Source: Hirsutella rhossiliensis
Lineage: Eukaryota; Ascomycota; Sordariomycetes; Hypocreales; Ophiocordycipitaceae
Reading direction: 5' to 3'
Length of the DNA stretch: 64,000 nucleotides
Assembly: GCF_020360975.1 (NCBI RefSeq)
Contig: NW_025408686.1
Location: 372,001-436,000 of the forward strand
Part shown: positions 37,451 to 52,013 of the stretch, piece after piece
Layout: the number at the start of each line of letters is the position of its first letter
Position numbering within the stretch: the stretch's first letter is position 1
Translations under genes and position numbers: made by a program
Notes under the pieces: model-generated
Databases searched by the model: none
What the model was told of the DNA's origin: nothing
The model's input: only the letters and a program-made list of their open reading frames with translations

Positions 37451-37631
37451 TTAGGTTCGCCGCTATATCTTAGGAAAAGGTAGAGTAAGCGAAAGAGAGG
37501 GAGAAGCTAAGATTAAATAGTTAGGGTAAGTAGTTTCGAGTTATAACGCTAAGAGGCTAAGAGGGTATTATATATATATATAGGAGTTATATTAATAAAG
37601 GGGATCGTTATAAGTAGGGAAGCATATAGAG

Positions 37632-37655
37632 TATATATATATATATATATATATA
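37632..37655. repeat. TA dinucleotide repeat
   Basis: A 24-base (TA) run, followed by further TA repeats to about 37668 and a purine-rich stretch, lies in the ORF 3-ORF 4 gap. It is the counterpart of 27639-27658. Confidence 0.8.
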
Positions 37656-37759
37656 CGTATATATATAAAAGGAAGAAGAAGGAAGGAAGAAGGAGGGTAT
37701 AGTAAGAGGAATAAATAGTTATTAGAGCGCGCGGTTATTAGTTACTTTAGCTAGCCTTT

Positions 37760-39400
37760 ATAGCGGTAAAGTCTCGGGCGTATTTAGCGGTTACGCTTAA
37801 ATAGCTTCTTTTACCGGTTATCGATTAAGGAGCTATTTAATCCCTGCCCTTTTCTTCTCCTCTTTACTTTCTCTATTCCTCTTCTTCCTCTTCTCTCCTC
37901 TATTTTCTTTATTTCTCTAGACCGCTACCTTTTATCTTCTCCTTTTACGACTACCTCTTCTTCCTTATTATATCTCGTAAGACCGCTAAACTTAAAACTA
38001 AGAGCTACTAGATATCGTTAACCTCTCTTTAACTACTCTTTTATAACCTTCCCTTATTACTACTACTCTTTTTACTTAGAATTATCGTACTAAGGTCTTT
38101 CCTTTTTATATAAAGTACTTTCGAGTAATAACTATCTAACTTATTTAATCTCGCTTAGCTCGTTCTAACCGTCTTTTTCTATAGATCTATAGTTACTTCG
38201 AGACCTAGGTCTATAATAAAAATAATATCGGTTACTAAGGGTTTCTAATTTATATAGAAATCGCCTTTTAGTTATAGGTTCTATTAAAAGCTCTTAATAT
38301 TATTAGGATTAAAGCGCGCGGTCGCTCCCCTTTCTCTTACTTTCTTAAAAGCAAGCTAGGTCGGTATAATTAAATCGTCTTTTATACCCTTTATTATAGA
38401 CGTTAGCTAGTAACCTATATCCTTATAGAAATCGCTTATCTACGCGGATAGTTCTTTTCTTAGCTTAGTTTAAGGCGGTAAGAATACTCTTAAGTAGTCT
38501 TAATTACTTTATATAGAACTTATAATCCTTACCTTTATTAAGGGTATATTTAAACTTATTAAATAACTATAACTTTTGCTTATAAGTATATTATATTTCC
38601 TTTTTATAAGTATATTTCTCTTCTAAGCACTACTAGCGGTTCTTATACTAACTATATTTAGGATTTAACTAAGGCGCCTATTTATAAATAGCGGTACTTT
38701 CCTAGATACTATAGGGCTACTTATAACCTTAATAGATTCGCTAACTATATATATAGTTATAATTTCTATACCGACCTTAAGACTAATAAATTTTATAATA
38801 AGTATATTAGTAGTAAGACCGCCCCTTATTTTCTTTATAATATCCTTAATCCCTTTAGTCCTACTAAGGATTTAAAGGAAAGGGAGGAAATTAACCTTAT
38901 ACCTATTTTACTTAGAAAGAGGTTATATAGGTTTAATAAGCTCTCTCTTAAGTAATAATTAAATAGTCTTTAAGTTCGCTTTATAGTAGTCTATAGTAGG
39001 TTTACTAGGAGTAGGTAGCTTTATCTAGTCGCTATCTTTAGTAGTAACAGTTTTTCTCCTAAGGTAATATACGTTTAATCTAGTAAGTTAAAAATATATT
39101 AAAATTTATTTTATAAGCGCGTTTATTTTCGCTATAGTAGGTCTCCCCCTTTATAATAAAGAATAAACGTCCCTATCTATAAAGTAAAAACTCTTATTCT
39201 TAAGGGAGGTAAGTAGTAAGAATATTCGTTTTCTTACTTTATTATTTAATTATATCTCTATTTATCTTCTTTAAGGTAATAGAAGGTAAGCTATTATTAA
39301 GGAAGGGTAGGAAATATTATCTTTATTTACTTAGGGAGCCTTAAGTAGAAAATTTAAAACGATAAGGTAGTAAGTAAGGCACTCGTAAATATCTTAGCTA
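37760..39400 (-). pseudogene. G1 extra ORF 3 relic (copy c)
   Basis: This is the counterpart of 25900-27560 in the same order relative to integrase. The basic C-terminal tail maps to about 37800-37990 here. Function unknown. Confidence 0.45.
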
Positions 39401-39829
39401 CTATAGTCGTCCTTTAATTAAATAGTTAGACGGTATCTTAGTTACTAGTTAGGTTTTAGCGTGCTTCTTATAATAGTTATAGATTTTTATCTTTACCGCC
39501 TTTTCCTCCTTAGCTCCTTTTTACCTCCTCCTTTTCTTATTAAATTAGCGTCTTTAGGGCTCCTATATAAAGATCCTTTTTTAATTTACTAAGTTACGGT
39601 AGCTAAACCTCGACTATATGCCTTAGGCCTTTCTTAGGTATTTATAGTCGCTCTTCTTTCTCTTCCTAGCTTTAATCCTTTTAAGGTTCGTTAGGGAGTT
39701 ATTATAACTATAGTATTATTTAATCTAAGGCTTCTCTACTTAGTAAGAGTAGTAAATTATCTACTTTATTTATTATTTCTTCCTTCCTCCTCTTATTAAG
39801 AGTAATCTTATCTTAGAGCAACTAGTCGT

Positions 39830-42800
39830 CCTTAGTAAAGCACTACTAACCTTCTTTATCCTTTTTAAACTTCTTTAGTTACTCTCTTAGGATTATCTTA
39901 TTAAGTATAATTCTATTTAAAGTCTTAATCCTATATACCCTAGACTACTTTAAGCGCGATACTACTTAAAAGGGACTATTCTACCTTATCTAATACTTAG
40001 CTTACCTCCTTAGATTATTTAATCGTCTTATATTAAATAATAAGATAAGGTCTCTAGGTTATAGGCTTTCTTTCCTTATTATATACTTATTAGCTTTATC
40101 TATCCTCTTTATTAATCGATTTTAATATCTTATTACTCTTTTCTTAGCTTCTTTTATATCTTTCTCTTTCCTTTCTAAAACTTATACTTATACTTTAAAT
40201 AATTCTTTTTTTATCTTTACTTTATCCTAGTTAATTAGTCGCTAAGTTAGGTATTCTACCTTAAGAGGTAGTACCGGTTTTTATCTATATAGTAGGTAGA
40301 AAGCTAATATTCTATAAGACTCTCTAACTACTATTTAGTTTATAAGGATTACTTAGTTAAGGTATTTAATCTACTTACCCTTTTTCTCTACTATTTTTAT
40401 AAGCGCTATTATTAACCTCTAATACCCTTATTTTACTACTACGTTTGCCTTTAGATTATATACTAAAGTTTAAATAACTTTAACGCCTATATCCTCTAGG
40501 ATATACTTAAAGTCTTTATTTATTTTAGGCCCTCTATTAATTATAGCGTATAGTATTACGCTATACCTATAAATAATAAAGAGTATAAATTTAGTTATAG
40601 CTCCCGCGGTAATTTCTTTAACTAAGGTTACTTTTACCTATCTATTAAGGTCGTCTTATACTTCTATAAGGTACGAATACTTATAATTAGATAGTATATA
40701 CTAGCTATCGAAGTAAATCTTGCTTATAGGGTAGCTAGGCGCGGTTGTAGTTATAACTTCCTAGGGTCTCTTAGTCGTAAAGTATTAGTATTTTTTATAG
40801 GAAGAGATTACGCTATAAATATCGTTCTAAAAGCTAGCCTATTAATACCTATCCTTTATAAACGTATATATAACTTATTATCCTTTATACCTTATTTACG
40901 CGTAGTACTTTACGATAATCCTTTTCTATTCTTTTAGGTCGTCTATAACTAGTATAGGTCCCCTTTCTTCCTTCCTAGGGAGTCGCTAAAGCTTTTAATC
41001 TTTAATATAGAAATTTAGACTCTTTAGACGTAGCTTCTTATAGTCTTATTTAGAAAGGCCCTCCGGCCGTTTTAACGTTTAAAGGAAGTCTATAATTATC
41101 CTCGATTCCTTTAAGTAGTCCCCTTATAGCTTAGTCCCTTATACTACGTTTAAGTAAAAGTCTATAAATTCTTTAATATCGCCTTTTATTTCCCTATTTA
41201 ATACGTTAAAAGGTTCTTTAAGCTTTCTTAAGAGTCTATTAGCTATACTATTCTTCTTACCTTCGACGTATCGTATAGTAAAGTTAAAGAGGAAAATATA
41301 GCTTATCTAGTAAGTTACTATAGCTTTAGGGACGTCTTTAAGGGCACCTTTTAGTTAATTAACTAAGACCTATACGTTAGTTTCTAAGATAAAATATACG
41401 CCGTATAGGTATATTCTTAGTCTCCTAAGTATACTTAATATAGCCCTATACTCCCTCTTTATTATATTATATTTAGTTTCTACTAGTAACTACGTTTTAC
41501 TTTCGAACCTTATAGGGCGCCTCTTTCCGTTAACGATTTATATTAGGACTGCCCCCTAGCTAAGTAGACTAGTATTATATATTAGAATAATATCTCCTCT
41601 TCCTAGGCTAACGTTAAGGGATACTAGAAAGACTAGATTAATAATAGCTTCCTTAAGGGCAGCTATCGCTTTTATTTATTCGTCTCCTTATTCCTAATAG
41701 ACTTCTTTCTTTAGTAGGTCTATAAGGGGTTTTACTAAAATAGCGAACTATCTAATCTAGATTTAATAGTATCCTACGATACTAAGGAAAGCTCTAATAT
41801 ATATTATATTAAGGCATCTTATCTATTCCTTAATTTTAATAACTTTAGCTTTTATAAGGCACCTTTTATTTATTCTATAAATATAACTAATAACTTCGGT
41901 TGCTTACTAATAGAATTTCGATTTAGCCCCTATAATTATATAACTAAAGAGTTCGACGTTAACTAGGACTTTATTAAGGTTAATAAGGTATTTAAAGATA
42001 AATCTCTTTACTCTTAGCGCTACCTCTTTATTATTATATATTATATCGGGCCCCTTAATACCTATATTATTAAGGAAATTCCTATAGATATTCGGTATAA
42101 GGTCTTATAGGATTCTTTCTATTATCCTTATAAATTAGCTAACTAAGTTTATAGCCCTTTAAGGGAGTATATATATACGTAAGAGGCTAATATGTCTTGC
42201 GAATATCGTTAAGTTATAGCTTTTAATATTAAGAGGGATTTAATTATAGCCGAAAAAAAGGTCTAGGAGGGAAAAGATCTTATATATTAAGAAGTAGTCG
42301 CTAAACTTATCTATATTTAGCGGTAGGTTTATATCTCTTATTATAACGGTATTTATATATATAGCGGAATTAATTAAGCGTAGTCCTCTATCTTTCTTTA
42401 CTACTAGGAAAAAGGGGTTCCTATAGGGCTTATGCCCTTCTTTAATAACTCCTATTTCTAGTTTAATTTTAAGGATATCGATAACTTTCTACTCTATCGC
42501 TTTTAGGATCGGGATTAAGGCTACTTACTATATATTATATTCTATTATCTTAATAACCTATAGTAGGGCTATAGTTAAGTCGACTCTACCTCTTTCTATA
42601 AAGTCCTAGGATAACGCTGCTTTTTTATTAAATAGAATACTATTAAAGATCCGGATTTCTACCTCTATAAGAAAGCCCTTAAATTATTTATAGATTGCTT
42701 TAAGTCTTTCTTATATTAGCCGCTTTCCTTTCTATATACTTAAGAATTTTCCTATTAAGTGTTTTAGGTAGGGTCTAGGCTATATCTTATCTTTAATAGT

Positions 42801-43820
42801 ATTCTATTTAGTCTTCTTTTAGTTAGGGTCCCCTTTTAGTATCGAGCCGTTTAATAGAGTATCGTTAATAAGGTTAATCTTATTTACTTTTCTTTTAAAA
42901 AGCGTATTAACTCTTAGATTATATAATCTAATAGGTCGTTTCCTCCCTATCTTAACTTTAACTTTCTAGATCTTTTAGAACTTCTTTCTAGCTTTAATAA
43001 TATATTTCTTAAATTCTCTTATAGCCTCTATAACTATAACTTTAATAATCTCTTCTACTATCTTAGATTTAATAGCTAGAATCGCCTTATCTCCTTTATT
43101 TATAATTAATTACTATTATACTAATACTATTAAGGGCTCGTTTACGCTAGCGTAGGCTAAGTTAGGGACTTAGTTAGCACCCCCTCTATAACTAAGGATT
43201 TTACCTCCTAGTAAGAGAATCTCGGCCGTTTAAGTATCCGTAAGGGTTTCTCTCCGTAATTATTAGGTAGCTCCTAGGTTATCTTCTTTAACTTTTATTA
43301 CCGAAGCCTAAAAAATTTTTCTTAGGAGCTAGGTAGCTATTTCCTATATAGCCTCCTTAAGCTTTAGTCTTTTATATACGTCTTTATTAACTATTAAGGT
43401 TATAGCTTAAAAGGATTTTACTATATTAACCTTATCTAGAAGCTCCTATTTAATAGCTCCTACTACTAGTATAACTACCTAGATAGTACCGATCTAATAT
43501 TTTACCTATATATCCCCGTTCCTTAGGGAATAATTAAATAATATATACGCGGCTCTAATAAATAGTATGCCTAGGATAAAGGGGACTAAGACTTTATCTA
43601 GCGTAATATAAAGACGGATTAGTATCTAGGCTATGCCTAGATAGAGATTAGTCTTTACCTCCCTAACTATATCTATAAGGGACCCGGTATATACCGTTAT
43701 TAATACTCTTATTAGTAGGATTTTAAGCCTATATACGTTTATATATCTTTTAGTAATAAGGTTTCCTTTAGACCTAGTATCGATTAAGGCGCTTAGAACT
43801 TTAGCTTTCTAGCTACCGAG
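39830..43820 (-). pseudogene. G1 pol relic: protease, RT, RNase H, integrase
   Basis: Reading right to left: a retropepsin-like LIDTRSKGN at about 43740-43800 (family form LIDSGAKGN). Next is a clear Gypsy reverse transcriptase at about 41980-42500, with NPFFLVVKKDRGLRLIN followed by a finger/palm block ending FLNNIGIKGP, where both catalytic Asp of FLDD have become Asn. RNase H at about 41390-41700 includes ETKYNIIKREYRAIL and LYGVYFILETN. Integrase is at about 39830-41040. The domain order RT, RNase H, integrase defines Ty3/Gypsy. RIP has removed the active sites. Confidence 0.85.
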
Positions 43821-44879
43821 CTATACTTAAATATAGGGTAGGTCTTATATATACTTAAGCGAGCGGAAAGGTATAAGGACCGTATTTATACGTATTATAG
43901 GAATCGCTATAAGGTCCTTTAAAGTTATCTCTTAGTATCTTATTAAGAGTGCTACTTCTTATATAATAAATTCGTCTTTCTTTAGTCTTATTACCTCTAA
44001 AGTTTATTAATTAAATAGTCCTTAGGCTAGTTACGTTACGTTAATTATATTAGTTATAAACCTAACTTCCTTTAGTACTTATTAGACTTTAAGGTACTTA
44101 TAATCCGATTCTTTATAAGTAAGGTAAGTAAGCTTAATCGGTTCGACCTAGTATTCTTTATCTTATTCTTTAACTTATACTAAAGCTACCGCGAGTTTTC
44201 CTTATAGATATTTAAGGAGGAGTAAACTACTCTCTATATTATCTTCGGCTACTTTTATAACTATTATTATAGCTTTATAGGGTCTTATATTGCTCTTTAC
44301 TTTCTCTAAGGTCTAGAATTTAGTGTTTTTTATACCTTAGGCTATATCTATATATCTTATACTAAGTCTCTCGCTTAGTTAGGGAATAAAGTCGATTAGG
44401 TAATTTAAAGGGATCGGGATTCTTTTATATATAATTTCTCTAACGATTTTATTTATAAGTCTATCGAACTTCTTATTTAGATCTACTCTATATCTATAGT
44501 ATATAGGGATAATCTTTAAGCTAGTTTTTACTATTCTTATTATCTCGATTTCCTCTACGTCCTCTTTAACTCTTTATCTTTTTCCCTTATAAGTATTAAT
44601 CCTTATTATAGTTATATAGATTATCTAATTATATATATTGCTTTATTATATATTATCTATAATTATAATAACCGATATCCTTCTTACTTCTTTTCTTATA
44701 TCGCTTACTTTTAGATTCCTTAGCTTCTACTTATATAGGCTTTTATATCTCTAGAACTAGTTTAGGAAACTAGATTCTCTTTTACTAGTAGCTTAATTTA
44801 AGTAAGATAGTATAACTATAGCTTTAACCTATTTTATAAGTAGTAATATAAAGGAGTCTAGCTATATATCTACCTAGTA

Positions 44880-46148
44880 TACGATAAGCCTTTAAATATA
44901 TATACCTATTTAAGAAAACCTATTAGTAAGTACTAAAGGAATTACGCTTTTATTATCTTTTCTTCTAAGGTAAAGAGTCTTATTTACTACTTTATATATT
45001 ATAAATCTAATCTTATAGTCCTAAGAGTATACCTTATACTTATCGGGGTAGTATCCTTCTTTACCGTAATAAAAGTATCTCCTAGGCTAGTTAAAAGTAT
45101 TAACCTAAAACTATATATATTAATTAAATAGGTAGTAAAATCCGATAGTATTTACGCTACCTCCTTATCTATAACTTAAAGAGTAGCCTCTACTACTAAC
45201 GCGTCTTTATTCCCTATTAAGCTAGTTAAATATCTACTCTTACTAGCGAGTAAGGTTAATCTTTATATCTTTAAAGGCTTTTATTAGGTCTAAGATCTCC
45301 TTTATAGGCTATCTAGGTTTCTTATCTATTTTCTTTAGCTCTTTAAGAAGTTTTTCTCCGCCCTTATTAGATTCGGCTTCCTCTATTACTTCGTTAATTT
45401 CCCTAAAGAGCTAGTCTTTCTTTAGGTTCTTAAGCTTTTAATTATAAACTTTAGATACTATATCTTATCGCTTAACGTCCTAGCGAGGTACTAAATAGTT
45501 ATTAATTATATAGATAAGGCTTTTATATAAGAGTTTCGAGATAACTTTAGATATCTTCCCTTTTCTCTCTATAATATTAATAATAAGCTCCTTTAGTATT
45601 ATATAATAGATAAAGTATAACTAGACTATAGATTCTTCCTAGCTATTAGGTTATACCTTACGCTATAGGTATAAGTAGAGACTAAGCTATTCTATAACTT
45701 CTATAATAGTCTTAGGCTTTTTAGTATTATAATAGTCTAAGCGGTCGTTAGTAGTTTCTAGTTATTTAATATTATATATATAGTAGTATTAAAGGAGTCT
45801 TTTCTTCGCTTCTTCCTAGGTAAGTCCGTCTATAAGAATTTTAATAGTAGGGGCTTATATAAAGGAGATATAGACTTCGAGCTAGTCTATTTTATCCTTA
45901 TCGTAGATACGGTTAACGCGTATCTCTTATTTAAACTTTATAAGGAATTTAGTTATATTTTTACCGTTAAATTTACTAATAGGTAGGAGTTATAGTTAGC
46001 GGAGTCTTCCTATAAGGTTATCTTAGCTTCTAGTAAGTATATCTTTAAGTCTATTCGTAATCTTATTAATATCTACCTTAATTTTCTTTATATCGCTAGT
46101 AGTAGGATTAGATAATCCTTCTTAATAGCTAGCGTTTCTAGATATAGT
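44880..46148 (-). pseudogene. G1 gag relic, distal part
   Basis: The capsid-like frame runs from the Copia copy 4 insertion point leftwards and ends in a nucleocapsid knuckle at about 45040-45080. There C-x2-C-x4-H-x4-C reads Tyr at every ligand position (YFYYGKEGYYPDKY). The upstream part of gag lies across the nested Copia, at 52505-53110. Confidence 0.7.
46144..46148 (+). repeat. Target site duplication of Copia copy 4 (left)
   Basis: Atagt is repeated exactly at 52500-52504; the empty site in G1 copy a reads ataat (1958-1962). Confidence 0.92.
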
Positions 46149-46633
46149 TCTTACGAAGAGAGACACGAGAAGTATATAAAAATATATAAAGGTGAAATTA
46201 GAAGTAAGGGGTCGGATAGGCAGGGCAGAGAGATTTAATTCTCGCGGGAGCAGCAATTGCGGTAGGGGAGTAATTATTATATTGCCTTAATTATCCTTCT
46301 TTTCTCTATCTAACGCCCCTCTTTATACCCGTCTAGCATCTTAATTAATAAAGAAGATCCTACTTAAAGAAGCTACTAATATCCCTTTAACTACCGAGCT
46401 TTTTGCCGGTTTTTCCCCTCCTTTCTAGCCGTTGCCGGCATATCCGTCTTATCTCTCGCTACCTCTATAGGAAGCCATCGCTACTTCTACTTCCCCTTAT
46501 GCCCCTACCCTCCTTTCTATACCTCTTTTTAGCTCCTTCTTCCTTCTTCTATACTAGGTGTTTTTAGCTTCCTTGGTCCCTTATGCTAAGGGATATCTCC
46601 GAGAACTACGAAATCAGGCCACGCTTCGCGACA
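46149..46633 (-). repeat. 3' LTR of Copia copy 4
   Basis: It starts tcttacgaag and ends cttcgcgaca, so the ancestral TGTCGCGAAG terminus is intact on this side. Confidence 0.93.
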
Positions 46634-46644
46634 CACCCCCTTAG

Positions 46645-49600
46645 CTATAGCCTGCCCTTATAGAAAGGGTAAAGCTAAATACCTAGGCCGGTAAGCGTAT
46701 AGAGGAGGTCTTAGTCTATACTTATCCCCTACTCGAGAAATCCGGGTTTTAGCCCCAGGCTCTTTTAGACCTACTTTAGGAAAAGGGGCCTAAGGAGGAA
46801 ATTAAGTCCTATAAGAAAGGGGGGCTTCTCTAAGGACAAGTCCCTAAAAAGGGGGCCTTTTAAGAAGAATAAGTCCTAATTAAGCTGGGGGCCCTTCTTT
46901 AGGACAAGTCCTAATTCCTCTCTTCGGCTATAGACGTCTCCTTCCTCCTACGTGCTATTAGCTCCTCTCGTAGACTCTTAAGGCGGGCCTCTAAGGATAG
47001 CTTCTCTCGAACGTCTTCTAGCCTAATTTGCTATAAAAAGACAGCTAGCTTCTGCTTTAGTGGGGGCTTCGTAAGACCGTCGGCTTTTATCGATGCCGTT
47101 AGAACCTAACGGACGGAAATAAGTCCCCTTTAGACCTCTTAGCGTAACTAATGCTAGTAAATATCGATATGCCGTAGCCGGGTCGATAGTTTGCTGTTTT
47201 CCGTAAGAATCCGTATAGTCTGCGTGTTATCGCATTCTATAGCTAACGGGGACGGAATTTGCAGTCGTAACGATATTAGCAGCCGGCTAAGGAAAATCGC
47301 TTCTTTTAACGCTTCTAAAAGAGCTAGTAGCTCTGCCTCCGTGCTTAATATAGTGACGGTAGCTTGCTTCGAAGCTCTCTAAGGAATAGTTCCTCTAAAA
47401 AGGGATATGATACACCCCTATAAGCTCTTTCTATCTAATAAATTATCCGTAAAGGACGAATCGCTTAAATAAAGGAAGATTTCGGCAGCTTATTTCCTTC
47501 CCTGCCCTCCTAGGCGCAGACTATATGATCTCGTTAAATAGAGATAAAGGATAGCTCTATCTGCTGCTTCTTAATGCCTAGGGCTAGGATTCTTATTATA
47601 CCTAGCTAGCCGGGAGACCGTAAAAGAGATATCCGGTCTAGTAGAAATAGCTAAAAAAAGCAGGGAGCCTACCTTCTATTAATATTAGTGTTTCTCTTGC
47701 TCCCTAGCTTAAAAGGACGGATTAGGTAAAAGCTCTTCGTCTAATATAGGCGAAGAGGGAAGCTTTTTCTTAAGGGAATTAAGGAGGAATTTATAAGCGA
47801 CCTTATCGATATAGGCATCCTAGGTAAGCTAGATAGTCCATTAGGACCTATTCCGAAGGATTCGTATCCCTAGGAACCACTTTAGCTCCCTTAGCCGGGT
47901 TATCTTATACCTTTATTATAGGCTACGTATAGCCTCCCTTATAGTAGCTTCTTCCTCTTTTAGGTATGCCTAGATAATATTATCGACGTAGAAGAAGACC
48001 GTGATTTTACCCTTCTATATTATACACGGTTCTTAAGGGACTTTCGTAAAGCCTAGGGCTTTAAGGGAACCTATTAAATGCTATTGCTAAAGAAGGGGTG
48101 ATCTTCGTAGTCCGTATAGAGCTTTCCTAAGCCGTAGAACCTTTCCTAGCTATTAGAAGCTTAGTAGAAGGCGTATATAGATAACTTCTTCTTCCTCGAG
48201 TAGGCAGTTAATAAAGGCGTTAACTGCATCTATCTAATCGAGCTCGAGGTCGAATTCTACTGCTATAGCTATAAGGGTCCGAAAAGACATCCCTGCTAGG
48301 GTGGTTGCCCTAGTAGGTAGATCCCCTTTTTCCTATTAATTCCCGCAGATAACTAGCCGGGCTTTATACTTTTAAAGGAAGCTATGTTTATTAGTCTTAT
48401 AGATAAAGACCTACTTATAGCTAAGGACCTATTTTCCTCTTGCTTTTTCCTTAAGGACCTCTTCGAAAGACCCTATTTCTTCGTATAAGGCTAGGTAGTC
48501 TTTCTAGGCCTAGAAAAACTAGTCTCTAAAGGGGTGTCTTTCTAGCTGCTTCTGGTTTGCTAGTGGGTCCGGGAGGTCTCTTTTATATACCTTCCTTGCT
48601 GATATTGGCTTAAATAGCCGGCCTACTATAAACGCTCTATAGGAACCGTCTTCTATTAGCGTTAGGTAGAAGTCGGAAAAACGATCGAAATAGGGGAGAG
48701 GTTAGTCTTCTTTAGTATCCGTATCGGGCCCTATACCTTCCTTTACTTCTCGAAGCAGGGATAAAAAGGCAGCCGGGTAATCCTTCGAGAGAGGTGCCTT
48801 TCCCACCCCCTTAGGGGCCGAGACAGGAAGACTAACTAAAAAAGCTACTTTTAGATCTTCTTCTTATTCTATAAGAGGAGGCGTAGGGAGGTAGGCGTAT
48901 TCTAGCTCTACCGCTTTCCTATAGTCTCCTTCTTCGTCTAGATTATCTAATCTAGCGGCTTCCTTTTCTTCTTCTTCGAAGTCGGCGTTATCCTCGACTA
49001 CTTCGACGTCGGTTTCTTCTTCCGTTTCTTTATCTAGGACCTCTTCTTAAGACTATTAAGAAGGGGGGATTTAGATCTTTTAAATTAGCTAACGTTATAA
49101 GAGTAAGAGGGGCTATTGATCCCTCTTTCCGTCGAAGAAGCTAGATTCGTCGAAAATTATATCCCTAGCCGAAATAACCTTCCGTAAAAGAGGAATCTAG
49201 ATCCGGAAGATATTCGTAGAATTATAACTAACGAGGTAACAAATAAAGGCTCTCGGATTAAGCTTTCTTTTCTTCTTCCTTTTTAGCTATGCATCGGCAG
49301 TTATTGCGTATGCCTTGCAGCCGTAGGCACGAAGGTGGGCTAGCGAGGCCCTCTTCTTCGTAAAGAGCTCGAGGGGGGATTTCTAGTCTGTTCCTTAGGT
49401 AGTCCCTCTAGGGGTCCGGTTCCGAAGGTAATAGGCGGTCTCAACGACTTCCCTCTAAAGGTTATATAGAAGTCTTGTAGCAAGTCTTATCGTACGGGCC
49501 CTTTCTATCATAGCACCCCCTAATCTTTCTGCCCCTCCGTTCTAGGCCTAGGTATTCGGTGCTAACGGGAGGGGTAAAATGCCCCTTTTTCGAAGCTACT

Positions 49601-51970
49601 TTAAGATATCTTTCGTAAATAGCTCTCCGTTAGACCGTATCTTCTTTACCTCGTAGCTAAAGTAGGATTTTATCTAGTTAACGAAGTCCTAGAGGGTAGA
49701 CTAGTTATGCTTGCTTAGGTAGGTCCGTAAGAAATAGGGGAAAACTATCCCTAAAAAAGCGTCTATAAAAAACATTACCCTAACGAAGCTTTCCTAGTCC
49801 CTAGAGACGTCGGTCTAATCGACCTAAATTTCCTTATACGGCTAGTCCGGCCGTATTAGGGTCCGTCTAGAAATTCGTCTCTTAGTCTTCCCTTAGCCGC
49901 AGTATTCGCATTCGACGGTCTTTAGGCCCCTTATTCGTACGCCTTATTATTGACCTAGCTTATATAAAGCTAGGGGCCCGGGTAACTAAGTCGTGCGTGC
50001 TAAAGAAGACCGTCTCCTTAGGCTGCTAGAAGAGGGTCCTTAGATCCTACCCTCCTAGCAGGGAAAGCTAACTTCTCGAGTGGTTCCTTCCTATAAATAG
50101 GTTAGAATTCGAGAACGAATTAACCGAATTTCTCCTCGATAAGCCTAATAGTCTGATTCTTCTAGACTAGCCTCGTAGGCTTAGACGTCGTATCCTAGAA
50201 GATTCCTTCCTTTCGAAGAAGGCGGAAGGAAATTAGGCTCGTTAAAAATCGAGGGCAAAAAGCTACCCTTTTTCGTCGAAGAATTCGTATAGATCTATTA
50301 GGTAATTTTATCGTGAAATTTACCCTTCCGTATCCCTCTATCCGTACGGTTAATTCCCCGGCAATAAGGTATTCCCTCCGTGCCTTCTTAAAGGACCGGA
50401 ATCGTAAGAGTATATTGCAGATATTAAGGGAAGCACTAGAGTTAAGGATAGCTGATTTTCGTAGGGGATAATCGGAGGGCTCTAACGGTTGATCTTGGCC
50501 TTATTGATCCGTAGGGAAGACGAAGGCCGGATTTACTATACCAACGATTTTTCCTCGAATTTGCGGCTCGAATAAGGGCAGCGGCGTTAGTTGCTATTTC
50601 TTAGCAACCCGAATTTCGTCTATTTTCTTCTGCAACGAGGGGTCCTCCTTAAGAGACTATTATATCGTTTCTTATAGCCTCTTTAAAGGGTTAAATCCTT
50701 CGGGTCGGTTTTCCTCGAAGACCTGCTAGCATTGTGATAATCGATGACCTAGGGATTTGCATGCTAGGCAGCCGTTTCGTCGTCTGGTCTTCTATTTCTT
50801 CGAGGAATCCTCGTCCCGATCCGGAAGGTCTGCTTAAAAACCCCCCCTTTTTACCCCTTATTGCTGACTTTAACGAGGTTCGATTTCGACTAGTTCCCTG
50901 ATTTTTCGACTAACGGACTGAAAGGTCTATTAGGGGACTAGTCGGGTCGGTCTAACTAACGGGACCGGGGCCGGGCCCGGAGTAAGAGGCGGAGCCGGGG
51001 CCGGGCCTGGGGCCGCAGCTGCAGTTAACGACGACGTTGAGGCTCTCGAGGGAGGAGGAGCCAAAGGAGCAACAGCCGCAGCAGCAGCAGCGGGAGCCGC
51101 AGCAATAGGGGCTGCAGCAGCTGCAGGGGCTGCAGGTCGAGCCGTCTAGGTCGAGTGCTGGCCACGAAGGAATAAGACTACTTGCTGTTGTACTCTAGCA
51201 GCCTCTTCGTCTAGTTCCCGGCTAGCCTCTCGAAAGATAGTCGAGTAACCGTTACTAATAGGCTTTATTAGCAGAGATATATCCCATAGCCACTAGCCGG
51301 AAAGAGCTTTTATTAGGAAGTATTAGTTAGCTTCCTCGAGAATCTCTTCCTACTTAGCTAGCCACGAAGAAGCTAGTAGGTTCCTAGCAGAAAAGGCTCT
51401 TAAGTGGGCCGTATAGGTCTTCCTAATACGGTCAGTTATATAGCCCCTCGAGGGAGCTGTCGAGGTCTCGAGCTTTAAAAGCCACTGCCTAGGAGTCTCT
51501 TTTTCTCGAAGAGTAATTAGCTTTGCGGCACTAACTGATTCCGTTATCGCCGTGCGTGCAGTAGTTAGCAGCTTCGTCTCGTAAAGGTATTCCTTACGGT
51601 GACTCTCGTAGTTACCTAAGGTAGTAGAAAAAGCTCTCTATTATATAGAGGTTAGCTCGGAGAAGAGGGAAGCTCCCTCTGCAAAGTCCGTTACCCTCGG
51701 ACGAAGAGGGGGCTCGAGAGGGTCCTGCTTATCAGAGAAGACCAAATTGTAGATAGTTCTGTCTATACGAGCCCGTAGCTCCTTTACCTACTTATCCTAA
51801 TCTTAGGGCTCTATAAGAATCGTCCTACGGACCGTAGGGACGGCAGAGGAGTCGATTTTCGTTATCTTTAAGGAAGAAGAGGGGGGGAGAAAAGTCGGTT
51901 AAAAATCGGCTTTTCTAGTAAGAGGGGTAAAAAGTAGCTACGAGGGATGTAAGAAGGGTGCCTTTTGCAG
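46645..51970 (-). pseudogene. Copia gag-pol relic, copy 4
   Basis: It is collinear with copy 1. Reading right to left: gag (about 51150-51970), Ala/Pro-rich hinge with CAG-type triplets (about 50965-51150), an intact CCHC knuckle (50729-50770), protease, pre-integrase, integrase, reverse transcriptase, RNase H. The RT active site has become YVDN (rc of 47979-47990): the last Asp codon GAT changed to AAT in a TpG context. The integrase second Asp is Asn, as in copy 1. Many TAA/TAG break the frame. Confidence 0.88.
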
Positions 51971-52013
51971 CAGCTAGAAGGTATAGGAATTCTATTCCTC
52001 CCGGGCTTATAAC